A DNA stretch of 64,000 nucleotides from Aurantiacibacter odishensis. GTDB taxonomy: Bacteria > Pseudomonadota > Alphaproteobacteria > Sphingomonadales > Sphingomonadaceae. Location of the stretch: NCBI RefSeq assembly GCF_003605195.1, contig NZ_QYOS01000020.1, positions 151,868 to 215,867 on the forward strand. The letters run 5' to 3'. The number at the start of each line of letters is the position of its first letter. Position 1 is the first letter of the stretch. The translations under genes were made by a program, and so were the position numbers. Below, piece after piece: positions 54,786 through 64,000 of this stretch. Under the pieces are notes generated by a model. That model had not been told where the DNA came from. It did not search any database and was given only the letters and a program-made list of their open reading frames with translations.

Positions 54786-55568
54786 TTACTTCGGGACAGC
54801 TCCGTTGTTCACGCACAGCACGCTGTCGTCGCGCGCCAGGCACCACAGGCTGAGGCCCGCCGCGCGGGCGCGCTCCACCGCCATCGAGGTGGGCAGTGAA
54901 ATGGTGACGAGCCGCGTGGCGCCAGCGCGCACGGCCTTCTCCACGATCTCGTAGGAGCATCGCGCGCTGGAGAGGATGAAGCCGTCTGATGCACCCTGTC
55001 CTGCCAGCGCGAGCGCGCCGATCAGCTTGTCCATGGCGTTGTGCCGCCCCACATCCTCGCGCGCCTGCAGGATCGCGCCGTCGGGTGCGCAGAAGGCGGC
55101 GGCGTGGGCCGCGCCCGTTGCCGTGGTCAGCGGCTGGTGATCGCGCAGCTTGCCTAGCGCGGCGAAGATGGCTTGGGGTTCGAGCGCTTCGTGCGTGGCC
55201 ACGCGGGGCAATGGTGTGCTGACCGCCTCCAGGTTCTCGATCCCGCACAATCCGCAGCTCGATTCCGCCACGCGGGTGCGCACGCGCTCGGTCAGTTTTT
55301 CGATGCCGAGGCCGGTCAGTTGCGCGCGAGCGATCCAGCCGTGTTCGACCTCGACGACGGCAATGTCGGTAATGTCGTCAGGCGATCTCGCCAGCCCTTC
55401 CGTCAGGGCAAAGCCGCGCGCGAAATCTTCCAGGTCGTGCGGGCTGGCCATCATCACCGCGTAGGACAGCCCATTGTATTCGAGCGCGACCGGGACTTCG
55501 GGGACCCATTCGCGCTCGATAGTTTTCGTGCTGCCATCGGCAGCGTGCTGGATCGGTCTATCCGGCAT
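54786..55568 (-). CDS. fdhD: Formate dehydrogenase accessory sulfurtransferase FdhD
   Basis: A 260-residue protein that transfers sulfur to the molybdenum cofactor before its insertion into formate dehydrogenase. It has the sulfur-relay pair in ESSCGLCGIENLE, the nucleotide-binding REDVGRHNAMDKLIG and LSSARCSYEIVEKA, and the C-terminal TSMAVERARAAGLSLW. It overlaps fdsD by 11 bases, at the end of the formate dehydrogenase operon. Confidence 0.95.
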   Translation of the reverse strand: MPDRPIQHAADGSTKTIEREWVPEVPVALEYNGLSYAVMMASPHDLEDFARGFALTEGLARSPDDITDIAVVEVEHGWIARAQLTGLGIEKLTERVRTRVAESSCGLCGIENLEAVSTPLPRVATHEALEPQAIFAALGKLRDHQPLTTATGAAHAAAFCAPDGAILQAREDVGRHNAMDKLIGALALAGQGASDGFILSSARCSYEIVEKAVRAGATRLVTISLPTSMAVERARAAGLSLWCLARDDSVLCVNNGAVPK

Positions 55569-55842
55569 CCGAGTTGTGCAGTTCGCCCTTCTTGGAAAAA
55601 TCCGTGGCGCGCGTCTGCGAACCGGGATTGCCCTTTTCCATCAGGTGCTCGATGGCTTCCGCCGCGATCGGGTCCAGCCCGGAGCGGTCGCCGTTGAAGA
55701 TGCCCGCCTTCATGCGCGGATCCCAGAAGCTGTCGATATGGTCCGCCGTGGCCAGCACCGCCTTGTCGTGCCCGATGGCGACGAAGTTCTTGGCGATCTG
55801 GTTGGCGAACCGGATCAGCGTTTCGTGGGTGGACTTGCTCAT
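55558..55842 (-). CDS. fdsD: NAD-dependent formate dehydrogenase delta subunit
   Basis: A 94-residue protein starting THETLIRFANQIAKNFV and containing DHIDSFWDPRMKAGIF, the FdsD signature. The small delta subunit of soluble NAD-linked formate dehydrogenases is needed for cofactor insertion or stability of the complex. Its ATG overlaps the fdsA stop by ATGA. Confidence 0.92.
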   Translation of the reverse strand: MSKSTHETLIRFANQIAKNFVAIGHDKAVLATADHIDSFWDPRMKAGIFNGDRSGLDPIAAEAIEHLMEKGNPGSQTRATDFSKKGELHNSDAG

Positions 55843-58694
55843 TCCGCCGGCTCCATCGAGTCCTCGCCGGCGATACGGCGGGATTTCTCGGACCAGCTTT
55901 CGTAGCTTTCCTGCCAGTCGGTCGGGCCGTTGCTGGGCGTAACCTGCACCGCAGTCACCTTGTATTCTGGACAGTTGGTGGCCCAGTCGGAGAAGTCGGT
56001 GGTGACGACGTTGGCCTGCGTCGCAGGGTGGTGGAACGTGGTGTAGACCACGCCCGGTGCCACCCGGTCCGTCACCTTCACGCGCAGCGTGGTCTCGCCC
56101 GTGCGGCTGGCGAGCTTGGCCCAGTCACCGTCTTTCAGGCCGCGGTTCTCGGCATCGGTGGGGTGGACTTCCAGCAGGTCTTCCGGGTGCCACACGGTGT
56201 TGGCCGTGCGCCGCGTCTGCGCGCCGACGTTGTACTGGCTGAGGATGCGGCCGGTGGTCAGTAGCAGCGGGAAGCGCGGGCCGGTCTTCTCGTCGGTGGG
56301 TACATAGTCCGTCACCACGAACAGGCCCTTGCCGCGCACGAAACCTTCCATGTGCATGACGGGCGAGCCGTCCGGGTGCTTCTCGTTCACCGGCCACTGC
56401 ACGCTGCCGCGCTCGTTAAGCATGTCCCAGCTGACCCCGGCAAAGCTGCCGGTTAGGCGGGCGATCTCATCGAGAATCTCGCTGGGGTGGGTGTAGTTCC
56501 ACTCCGCCCCCAGCGCATTGGCGAGCAGCTGCGTGACTTCCCAGTCCTCGTAACCGTTGGCGGGCGACATCACCTTGCGCACCGGCTGGATGCGGCGCTC
56601 GGCGTTGGTGAAAGTGCCGTTCTTCTCGAGGAAGGTCGAACCCGGCAGGAAGACGTGGGCGTAGTTGGCGGTCTCGTTGAGGAAGAGATCGTGCACGATC
56701 ACGCATTCCATCGCCGAGAGGCCATCGGCCACGTGCTGGGTGTTGGGATCGGACTGCAGGATGTCCTCGCCCTGGATGTAGATCGCCTTGAACGTGCCAT
56801 CCACGGCGGCATCGAGCATGTTGTTGATGCGCAGGCCCGGATTGGGATCGAGCGACACGCCCCAGTCCTTTTCGAACATGGCGCGGGTCTCGCCGTCCGA
56901 CAGGTGGCGATAGCCAGGCAGTTCGTGCGGGAAGCTGCCCATGTCGCAGGCACCCTGCACGTTGTTCTGGCCGCGCAGCGGGTTCACGCCCACGCCCTTC
57001 TTGCCGATGTTGCCGGTGCACATGGCAAGATTGGCAATCGCCATCACGGTGGACGATCCCTGCGAGTGCTCGGTCACGCCGAGGCCGTAGTAGATCGCGG
57101 CATTGCCGCCGGTGGCGTAGAGGCGCGCGGCTTCGCGCAGGTCTTCGGCGGGAACGCGGGTGACGGGTTCCAGCGTTTCGGGCGAATGGCGTTCGTCGGA
57201 AACGAAGCGGGCCCATTCCTCGAAAGCGTCGACTTCGCAGCGCTCCTCGATGAACTTGCGGTTCTCCAGCCCCTCGGTGATGATCACGTGCGCCATCGCG
57301 GTCAGCACGGCGACGTTGGTGCCGGGCTGCAAGGGCAGGTGATGCGCCGCCTCCACGTGCGGGCTGCGCACCAGATCGATGCGGCGCGGGTCGATCACGA
57401 TCAGCTTTGCACCTTCGCGCAGGCGCTTCTTCAGGCGGCTGGCGAAGACGGGGTGGCCGTCTGTCGGGTTGGCGCCGATTACCAGGGCCACATCGGTGTG
57501 CTGCACCGAATCGAAATCCTGCGTGCCGGCGCTGGTGCCGAACGTCGTCTTCAGGCCATAGCCCGTCGGCGAGTGACACACGCGAGCACAGGTGTCGGTG
57601 TTGTTGGAGCCGAAGACGGCGCGGATCAGTTTCTGCACGAGGAAGGTTTCCTCGTTGGTGCAGCGGCTGGAGGTGATGCCGCCCAGCGCCATCGCGCCGT
57701 GTTCCTGCTTGATCGCTTTCAGCTTGGTGCTGGTGAATTCCAGCGCCTCTTCCCAGGTCACTTCGCGCCAGGGATCGGTGATCTTGTCGCGCACCATCGG
57801 CGTTGTGATGCGATCCTTGTGGTTGGCGTAGCCATAGGCGAAGCGGCCCTTCACGCAGCTATGGCCGCGGTTGGCCTTGCCATCCTTGTAAGGCACCATG
57901 CGCACCAGTTGTTCGCCGCGCATTTCGGCGCGGAAAGTGCAGCCAACGCCGCAGTAGGCGCAGGTGGTGACGACTGACCGCTCGGGCTTGCCGACTTCGA
58001 TCACGCTCTTTTCCATCAGCGCGCTGGTGGGGCAGGCCTGCACGCAGGCACCGCACGACACGCATTCGCTGGAAAGGAAGTTGTCCTCGTCCTGTCCGGC
58101 AGAGATGACGCTGGCAAAGCCGCGTCCGTCCACGGTCAGCGCGAAGGTGCCCTGCACCTCTCCGCAGGCGCGCACGCAGCGCGAGCAGACGATGCACTTG
58201 TCGGGCTGGAAGGCGAAATAGGGGTTGGACGTATCGTCCATGGTGCCGAGATGGTTGGCACCCTCATAGCCATAGCGCACGTCGCGCAGGCCAACGGCAG
58301 CCGCCTCGTCCTGCAATTCGCAGTCGTTGTTGGCGGAGCAGGTGAGGCAGTCCAGCGGGTGATCGGAAATATACAGCTCCATCACGCCGCGGCGCAGCTT
58401 TTCCAGGCGCGGGGTCTGCGTCTTCACCACCATGCCATCGCTGACGGGGGTGGTGCAGCTGGCAGGCGTGCCGCGCGCGCCCTCGATTTCCACCAGGCAC
58501 AGGCGGCAGGAGCCGAAGGCCTTCACGTTGTCGGTGGCGCAAAGCTTGGGGATGTGGCCGCCGCTTTCCGTGGCCGCGCGCATCACGCTGGTGCCGGCAG
58601 GCACCGTCACCTTGCGCCCGTCGATCGTCAGGCTGACCGTCTGGTCCGACTCGACTGCCGGAGTGCCGAAATCCTTGGGGGCTTCGTATCCCAT
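55839..58694 (-). CDS. fdsA: NAD-dependent formate dehydrogenase alpha (molybdopterin) subunit
   Basis: A 951-residue catalytic subunit. In order: an N-terminal plant-type 2Fe-2S domain (Cys in FGSCRLCLVE), a His/Cys 4Fe-4S region (HPLDCLTCSANNDCELQ), two 4Fe-4S ferredoxin motifs (CIVCSRCVRACGE; CVSCGACVQACP), a proximal cluster (CAYCGVGCTF), and a bis-MGD domain. The Mo ligand is the Cys in TDTCARVCHSP; it is Cys and not selenocysteine. The start at 58694 follows the mobA stop by two bases. It oxidises formate to CO2 and passes electrons to FdsB/FdsG and NAD+. Confidence 0.97.
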   Translation of the reverse strand: MGYEAPKDFGTPAVESDQTVSLTIDGRKVTVPAGTSVMRAATESGGHIPKLCATDNVKAFGSCRLCLVEIEGARGTPASCTTPVSDGMVVKTQTPRLEKLRRGVMELYISDHPLDCLTCSANNDCELQDEAAAVGLRDVRYGYEGANHLGTMDDTSNPYFAFQPDKCIVCSRCVRACGEVQGTFALTVDGRGFASVISAGQDEDNFLSSECVSCGACVQACPTSALMEKSVIEVGKPERSVVTTCAYCGVGCTFRAEMRGEQLVRMVPYKDGKANRGHSCVKGRFAYGYANHKDRITTPMVRDKITDPWREVTWEEALEFTSTKLKAIKQEHGAMALGGITSSRCTNEETFLVQKLIRAVFGSNNTDTCARVCHSPTGYGLKTTFGTSAGTQDFDSVQHTDVALVIGANPTDGHPVFASRLKKRLREGAKLIVIDPRRIDLVRSPHVEAAHHLPLQPGTNVAVLTAMAHVIITEGLENRKFIEERCEVDAFEEWARFVSDERHSPETLEPVTRVPAEDLREAARLYATGGNAAIYYGLGVTEHSQGSSTVMAIANLAMCTGNIGKKGVGVNPLRGQNNVQGACDMGSFPHELPGYRHLSDGETRAMFEKDWGVSLDPNPGLRINNMLDAAVDGTFKAIYIQGEDILQSDPNTQHVADGLSAMECVIVHDLFLNETANYAHVFLPGSTFLEKNGTFTNAERRIQPVRKVMSPANGYEDWEVTQLLANALGAEWNYTHPSEILDEIARLTGSFAGVSWDMLNERGSVQWPVNEKHPDGSPVMHMEGFVRGKGLFVVTDYVPTDEKTGPRFPLLLTTGRILSQYNVGAQTRRTANTVWHPEDLLEVHPTDAENRGLKDGDWAKLASRTGETTLRVKVTDRVAPGVVYTTFHHPATQANVVTTDFSDWATNCPEYKVTAVQVTPSNGPTDWQESYESWSEKSRRIAGEDSMEPAE

Positions 58695-58696
58695 AA

Positions 58697-59215
58697 CTAT
58701 CGCTCCATCGCCGCAAGATCTGCGGGAGTATTTATATTTGCTGGCACATCGTCGCATTGAACCGGCCGTGCCCTGACGGCCTCTGCGAAAGCGAGCATCG
58801 AATGGCGTCCTTCACTCTGGAGGATGGCCGAAACGACGGATGCGTGGTTGCTTTTCCAATGCCCTATAACGGGCTGTGTTTCAAGATATGCCGGGGCCGG
58901 TGAAAGAACCGACAAGAGGTTTGCGGGCAGCGCGACAGAATCGACCCCGCAGGTGAGCACGCTGTCGAAACCCTCGGTCTCCGCGTGGCGCAGGGCACCG
59001 GCGATGCCGCCCAGCGGACCCATGTGGGGCCGGGGCCAGTCGGGAATGGTAGGGGCGGGCGCTTCGTCGCGGCCCACCACGACCACCTTGTCGCAATAGC
59101 TGCGAAGGGTATCGACCGCGCGGGCGATCAGCGAACGGCCGTCCAATTCGGCAAGCGCCTTGTCGCTGCCGAAGCGTGAGGACTTGCCGCCCGCAAGGAC
59201 CGCGCCCAGGATCAT
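58697..59215 (-). CDS. mobA: Molybdenum cofactor guanylyltransferase
   Basis: A 172-residue nucleotidyltransferase that attaches GMP to the molybdenum cofactor, giving the MGD form used by FdsA. It starts MILGAVLAGGKSSRFGSDKA, the GTP-binding loop, followed by VVVVGRDE and GPLGGIAGALRH. It is inserted between fdsB and fdsA, overlapping the fdsB stop (TAATG). A longer frame joining it to fdsB-antisense sequence is spurious. Confidence 0.93.
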   Translation of the reverse strand: MILGAVLAGGKSSRFGSDKALAELDGRSLIARAVDTLRSYCDKVVVVGRDEAPAPTIPDWPRPHMGPLGGIAGALRHAETEGFDSVLTCGVDSVALPANLLSVLSPAPAYLETQPVIGHWKSNHASVVSAILQSEGRHSMLAFAEAVRARPVQCDDVPANINTPADLAAMER

Positions 59216-60774
59216 TACTCCGCCGCCTCTGGCAGGGCCTGCTTCACCAGCTCGGGATTGCGCGTGAAATCTTCCGGCCACTGGCGCAGCGCGCTCATCA
59301 CCGGGTAGGGTGTGAACCCGCCCAGCGCGCACAGCGAGCCGAACTTCATCGTTTCGCACAGGTCCGTCAGCAGGCCGATCTCGTCGCCCGCGTCGCGTCC
59401 GCTGTCCTTCTTCGTGTTGTGCATCTGCGGGGCCAGCTCGATCACGTCGCGCTCCCGCCCGCCTGCCTTGATCCGGTCGAGGATTTCCACGCCGCGCACC
59501 GCGCCGATGCGGCAGGGCGTGCACTTGCCGCAGCTTTCGACCGAGCAGAACTCCATGGCGAACCGCGCCATTTCCAGCATGTCGGCGCTGTCGTCGAACA
59601 CGGTCACGCCGCCGTGGCCGATCAGGGCCTCTGCCGCGGTGTAGGTCTCGTAATCGAACTCGATATCGAACTGGTCGGGGTGGATGTAGGCTCCCAGCGG
59701 GCCGCCCACCTGCACTGCCTTGACCGGACGGCCCGATGCGGTGCCGCCGCCGATCTTGTTCACGAGATCGTCGAGCGTGATGCCGAAGCCGACTTCGTAG
59801 AGACCGCCGTGCTTGATGTTGCCGGCAAGCTGGATCGGCATGGTGCCACGCGAACGGCCGAAGCCTGCGTTCTTGTACTGCTCTGCCCCGCCTTCCGTCA
59901 GGATATGCGGCACGGCCTGCAGGCTCAGCACGTTGTTCACCACGGTCGGCTTGCCGAGGAAGCCTTCGAGCGCAGGGAGCGGCGGCTTGGCGCGCACTTC
60001 GCCGCGCTTGCCTTCGAGACTGTTGAGCAGCGATGTTTCCTCGCCGCAGACATAAGCGCCCGCGCCCACGCGAACCTCGCACTTGAACGGCGTGATGATG
60101 TCTTCGCACAGTTCCAGCGCGGCGTTCAGCTTGCGGATCGCATCGGGATATTCGCTTCGCAGGTAGATGTAGCCCTGGTTCGCGCCCACGGCCTCGCCCG
60201 CGATCGCCATGCCTTCGATCAGCGCGAAGGGATCGCCTTCCATCGCCATGCGATCGGCAAAGGTGCCGCTGTCGCCTTCGTCGGCGTTGCACACGATGTA
60301 TTTCTGCGGGCCCGGCGCTTTCATCACCGTGTCCCACTTGATGCCGGTGGGGAAGCCCGCACCGCCGCGACCACGCAGGCCCGAGTGCTTCACCTCTTCC
60401 ACGATGGCTTCGCTGCCGATCTGGCGCGCGCGCTTAAGGCCAGCCCAGCCGCCGGTCGCCTCGTAGTCTTCCAGGCTGAGCGGACGGGTCTTGCCGGCGC
60501 GTTTGAACGTGATGCGCGTCTGCGTGGCGATGAAGGGATGGTCCTCGATTGTGCCGATGGACTTGTCCGACTTGCCATCGAGAATGGCGTCGACATCGTC
60601 CAGCGTCGCGGGGCCGAAGCCTTCGCCGTCGATCTCCACCAGCGGCTCCAGCCAGTGCATCCCCCAGCTGGAGGTGCGATGGACTTCGCAGCCTTTCTTC
60701 TCGAATGCCGCAGCCAGCTTGTCTGCGCCGCCTGCTCTGGCGAGGGCGTCGTCGGAAATGCGAACGATGGTCAT
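59215..60774 (-). CDS. fdsB: NAD-dependent formate dehydrogenase beta (FMN/NADH) subunit
   Basis: A 519-residue NuoF-like subunit. The N-terminal thioredoxin-like 2Fe-2S region lacks clear cluster cysteines. The NuoF core has RGRGGAGFPTGIKWDTV, YIVCNADEGDSGTFADR, GAGAYVCGEETSLLNSLEGK, AKPPLPALEGFLGKPTVVNN and the 4Fe-4S site ESCGKCTPCRIG. It transfers electrons via FMN to NAD+. The start at 60774 overlaps fdsG by ATGA. Confidence 0.96.
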   Translation of the reverse strand: MTIVRISDDALARAGGADKLAAAFEKKGCEVHRTSSWGMHWLEPLVEIDGEGFGPATLDDVDAILDGKSDKSIGTIEDHPFIATQTRITFKRAGKTRPLSLEDYEATGGWAGLKRARQIGSEAIVEEVKHSGLRGRGGAGFPTGIKWDTVMKAPGPQKYIVCNADEGDSGTFADRMAMEGDPFALIEGMAIAGEAVGANQGYIYLRSEYPDAIRKLNAALELCEDIITPFKCEVRVGAGAYVCGEETSLLNSLEGKRGEVRAKPPLPALEGFLGKPTVVNNVLSLQAVPHILTEGGAEQYKNAGFGRSRGTMPIQLAGNIKHGGLYEVGFGITLDDLVNKIGGGTASGRPVKAVQVGGPLGAYIHPDQFDIEFDYETYTAAEALIGHGGVTVFDDSADMLEMARFAMEFCSVESCGKCTPCRIGAVRGVEILDRIKAGGRERDVIELAPQMHNTKKDSGRDAGDEIGLLTDLCETMKFGSLCALGGFTPYPVMSALRQWPEDFTRNPELVKQALPEAAE

Positions 60775-61199
60775 GCGTTTTCTACCAGCTTGGTGATTCC
60801 AGCCTCGTCGAGGCGGATGTGCAGGTCGTCTCCCGTGCGCGCGGCGGGGCCGGCGCTGCACAGGCCGAGGCAGTAGACCGTCTCGATCTTCACCCGCTCG
60901 CCCGCGGCGGCGGTGGCCTTGTCGATGATGCGTTCCACGCCGCGCGCCTTGCACGCCTCTGCGCGGCACACCTGCACCACGGGGCGCGGGTCAGCCTTGA
61001 TCTTGTAATCGTGATAGAAGCTGACCGTGCCGTGCACGTCGGCGCGCGAGAGGTTCAGCCCCTTGGCGATCAGCGCCTCGCTTTCCGCATCGACGCAGCC
61101 GAGTTCGGCCTGCACGTCGTTGAGGATCGGCAGCAGCGGCCCCTCGCGGTGGTGGTGGCGGGCGATGATCTCGCCCAGGAGTTCGCTCTTCTCGCTCAT
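60771..61199 (-). CDS. fdsG: NAD-dependent formate dehydrogenase gamma subunit (2Fe-2S)
   Basis: A 142-residue NuoE-like subunit with the four Cys of a thioredoxin-fold 2Fe-2S cluster in VCRAEACKARG and VYCLGLCSAGPA. It relays electrons between FdsB and FdsA. The ATG at 61199 overlaps the FghA stop by ATGA. Confidence 0.95.
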   Translation of the reverse strand: MSEKSELLGEIIARHHHREGPLLPILNDVQAELGCVDAESEALIAKGLNLSRADVHGTVSFYHDYKIKADPRPVVQVCRAEACKARGVERIIDKATAAAGERVKIETVYCLGLCSAGPAARTGDDLHIRLDEAGITKLVENA

Positions 61200-62035
61200 G
61201 CCTTGAGTCTTTCTGCGTGCCACTTGATATGTTCGGCGATGAAGGTGGAGACGAAGAAGTACGAGTGGTCGTACCCTTCCTGCATCGCGATGCTGGCGTT
61301 CATGCCGGCCTTGCGGACAGCATCCTCCAGCAGCCAGGTCTTCAGTTCGTCCTCGAGGAAATTGTCGGCGCGGCCCTGTTCCACCAGCAGGTGATCGATC
61401 CGCGCGCCGTCCTCGATCAGGGCGCAGGCGTCGTATTCGCGCCAGGCGTCGCGATCGTCGCCGAGGTAGCCGGTCAGCGCCTTTTCGCCCCAGGGGCAAT
61501 TCATCGGGCTGACGATGGGCGAGAACGCGCTGGTCGAGCGGAACCGACCGGGATTGCGCAAGGATACCGTCAGCGCGCCGTGGCCGCCCATCGAGTGGCC
61601 GGAGATGCCCTGCCGCTCCATGTCGACCGGGAAGTTTTCCGCCACCAGCGCGGGCAGTTCCTCCTCGACATAGCGCCGCATCTGGAAATGCTTCGCCCAT
61701 GGCTCCTGCGTGGCGTTCACGTAGAAGCCCGCGCCTTGGCCGAAATCGTAGGCTTCGTCATCGGGCACGCCTTCACCGCGCGGGCTCGTGTCCGGGCCGA
61801 CCAGGATCACGCCGTGTTCGGCGCAGGCCTGGTGGTAGTGGCACTTTATCATCGCGTTTTCGTGCGTGCAGGTGAGGCCCGACAGCCACCAGAGCACCGG
61901 CAGCTTCTCGCCTTCGCGGTGCTCGGGTACGAACACCTGGAACGTCATGTCGGTGCCGGTGGACGTGCTGGTGTGCCTGTAGACGCCCTGATTGCCGCCG
62001 AAGCACTTCGTTTCGCTGACGGTTTCCAGAGCCAT
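61196..62035 (-). CDS. fghA: S-formylglutathione hydrolase
   Basis: A 279-residue esterase-D-type hydrolase that splits S-formylglutathione into formate and glutathione. It has LPVLWWLSGLTCTHENAM, the nucleophile elbow ISGHSMGGHGALTV and the C-terminal catalytic His in YDHSYFFVSTF; all are family-typical. It links the AdhC step to the formate dehydrogenase, and is coupled to fdsG (ATGA) and the upstream VOC gene (TGATG). Confidence 0.96.
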   Translation of the reverse strand: MALETVSETKCFGGNQGVYRHTSTSTGTDMTFQVFVPEHREGEKLPVLWWLSGLTCTHENAMIKCHYHQACAEHGVILVGPDTSPRGEGVPDDEAYDFGQGAGFYVNATQEPWAKHFQMRRYVEEELPALVAENFPVDMERQGISGHSMGGHGALTVSLRNPGRFRSTSAFSPIVSPMNCPWGEKALTGYLGDDRDAWREYDACALIEDGARIDHLLVEQGRADNFLEDELKTWLLEDAVRKAGMNASIAMQEGYDHSYFFVSTFIAEHIKWHAERLKA

Positions 62036-62418
62036 CAGGAGGCCTCGCGGTGCATGGCGCACAGCTTGTTGCCATCGGGATCGCGCAGGTAAGCGAGGTA
62101 GAGGCGACCGAAGTCGTTCTGGCGCCAGCCGGGCGGATCCTCGATGGAGGTGCCGCCTGCCGCTGCCCCTGCATCGTGCCACTCGTCGGCCTGCTGCGTG
62201 CTTTCCATGGCGAAGCCGATGGTGGCACCGTTGGCGCACGTCGCCGGATTGCCGTCGATGGGCTTGGTCACAAGGAACACAGCGCCATTGTGCAGATAGA
62301 CGAGCCGGCCCTTGCTATCGATCACGCCTTCTTTCGCACCGAGCACCCCGAACAGCGCATCGTAGAAGGTCTTGGCTTTATCGAGGTCGTTCGACCCCAC
62401 CATCATGTGGCTGAACAT
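62035..62418 (-). CDS. VOC-fold (glyoxalase/dioxygenase-like) protein, second of a tandem pair
   Basis: A 127-residue single VOC-type protein: it opens MFSHMMVGSNDLDKAKTFYD and ends YLAYLRDPDGNKLCAMH, with two beta-alpha modules. The family spans metal enzymes, isomerases and binding proteins, and no reaction can be assigned. It is a divergent paralogue of the next VOC gene. The stop overlaps fghA (TGATG), so it is co-translated with the formaldehyde pathway enzymes. Confidence 0.85.
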   Translation of the reverse strand: MFSHMMVGSNDLDKAKTFYDALFGVLGAKEGVIDSKGRLVYLHNGAVFLVTKPIDGNPATCANGATIGFAMESTQQADEWHDAGAAAGGTSIEDPPGWRQNDFGRLYLAYLRDPDGNKLCAMHREAS

Positions 62419-62432
62419 GGCCGCTCTCCCGA

Positions 62433-62813
62433 TCAGGCGTTTTCGTTGGGGCAGAAGACGCAGATCTTGTTGCCGTCCGGATCGCGCAGGTAGGCGCCGT
62501 ACATCTGGCCGGGGCTGTTCTCGCGAACGCCGGGTGCGCCTTCGTCGGTGCCGCCGTTGGCGAGGCCTGCCGCGTGCCAGGCGTTCACTTCGTCGTAGTT
62601 CTTCGCCTTGAAACCCAGCGTCGCGCCGTTCGACGGGTTTGCCGCTTCGCCGTTTGCAGGCTTGCCCACGGCCACCGCGCCGCCTTCGTTGGCGTAGATC
62701 GTGGCGTGCGGCAGCTCGTTCACCGGCTTTACGCCGATCGCATCCATCGTCGCATTATAGAAAGCGCGCGACTTCTCGACATCGTTGGTGCCCAGAAAAA
62801 CGTGGTTCAGCAT
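62433..62813 (-). CDS. VOC-fold protein, first of a tandem pair
   Basis: A 126-residue VOC-type protein opening MLNHVFLGTNDVEKSRAFYN and ending YGAYLRDPDGNKICVF. The ATG at 62813 is chosen because it starts the domain; the frame opens 36 bases earlier. It shares the DPDGNK C-terminal block with its neighbour at 62035. It is first in the operon downstream of the candidate palindromic promoter. Its role may concern a glutathione or formaldehyde adduct, but this is conjecture from context. Confidence 0.85.
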   Translation of the reverse strand: MLNHVFLGTNDVEKSRAFYNATMDAIGVKPVNELPHATIYANEGGAVAVGKPANGEAANPSNGATLGFKAKNYDEVNAWHAAGLANGGTDEGAPGVRENSPGQMYGAYLRDPDGNKICVFCPNENA

Positions 62814-62880
62814 GGGTGTTTTGTCCTCTCTTCCATTGGCGCACGGCAACGTATCGCCGAACGCGATTCTCTTGTTTCAT

Positions 62881-62909
62881 CACATAGCTGAAATTTTCAG
62901 CATTGTGAA
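62881..62909 (-). promoter_or_regulatory. Candidate promoter whose spacer is a perfect palindrome
   Basis: On the minus strand TTCACA (62909-62904), 17 bases and TATGTG (62886-62881) form a promoter-like pair. The spacer (62887-62903) contains GCTGAAA-T-TTTCAGC (62887-62901), a perfect 7-1-7 palindrome, and symmetry resumes in CACA and TGTG of the flanking boxes. This is a likely operator for a dimeric regulator controlling the VOC-fghA-fds operon. No regulator gene is near. Confidence 0.55.
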
Positions 62910-62923
62910 AGAATGATTGGCCG

Positions 62924-62960
62924 GGCCGCCCGTTTTTTGCAATCTGCCCTTAGGGCGGCC
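62924..62960 (-). other. Inverted repeat downstream of adhC
   Basis: GGCCGCCC (62924-62931) and GGGCGGCC (62953-62960) flank a 21-base loop just past the adhC stop. Without a T run on the minus strand it is a weak terminator at best; it might partly insulate adhC from the VOC operon. Confidence 0.35.
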
Positions 62961-62974
62961 TCGTCACCGAATGC

Positions 62975-64000
<1,026 letters not shown>

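Noticed and set aside
58697..60337. Apparent long protein ending in MobA
   Set aside because: The N-terminal part is fdsB read out of frame; MobA starts at its own ATG at 59215.
62922..62938. CGGG-CCG-CCCG followed by six T on the plus strand
   Set aside because: It looks like a small terminator but no plus-strand gene lies upstream; the stem is only 4 bp.

Overview
The window is GC-rich chromosomal DNA of an alphaproteobacterium, most likely order Sphingomonadales, family Erythrobacteraceae (Erythrobacter/Altererythrobacter type). This is inferred from the family mix: biliverdin-type bacteriophytochrome with an HWE kinase, heavy use of TonB receptors, a short DUF2975/HTH operon, the ftsE-ftsX-DUF218-plsC operon, hisC-tyrC divergent from metX-metW, and an NAD-linked Fds formate dehydrogenase. 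Genes are dense, often coupled by ATGA or TGATG overlaps. No insertion sequence, prophage or CRISPR array is visible.

Layout. 1-3100: end of an amino-acid permease gene, then a Cys/His-rich exported protein and an OprC/NosA-like TonB receptor (probably copper). 3105-8510: bacteriophytochrome kinase with its heme oxygenase, then groES-groEL under a CIRCE element. 8576-12147: MATE exporter, lipoprotein cytochrome c, S41-family peptidase. 12174-14935: rplJ-rplL, a small lipoprotein, and a small operon of a 42-residue peptide, a DUF2975 membrane protein and a Cro-type regulator. 14986-23944: rpoB-rpoC with promoter and terminator, reading away from rplJL. 23968-30634: lipoprotein, orphan protein, gltX, a zinc-type TonB receptor, SnoaL-like protein, dcd, PilZ protein. 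30644-38411: putA, a solitary Nmad3 protein, the ftsE-ftsX-DUF218-plsC operon, and a zinc-ribbon membrane protein.

38532-47850: tRNA-Leu(GAG) followed by an accessory stretch: a sucrose-phosphate-synthase-like GT4-HAD fusion coupled to two more glycosyltransferases, an opposing GT4 gene, a Crp-type regulator coupled to a sulfotransferase, and a coupled cassette of YqcI/YcgG-type putative haem N-oxygenase, DUF1989 protein and YetF-like membrane protein. 48178-54704: trxB, tyrC-hisC, metX-metW, a diguanylate cyclase and a VTT-domain protein.

54786-64000: a formaldehyde-to-CO2 block on the minus strand. AdhC oxidises S-hydroxymethylglutathione, FghA hydrolyses S-formylglutathione to formate, and FdsG-FdsB-FdsA-FdsD oxidises formate with NAD+. 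MobA and FdhD mature the molybdenum cofactor, and two small VOC-fold proteins lead the array. A palindrome fills the spacer of the candidate promoter in front of the VOC genes.

The most interesting items are the YcgG-DUF1989-YetF cassette, the tandem VOC proteins and palindromic promoter of the formaldehyde operon, the peptide-DUF2975-HTH operon, the solitary Nmad3 gene and the sucrose-synthase-like glycosyltransferase operon. All functions are read from sequence and family knowledge; no database search was run.
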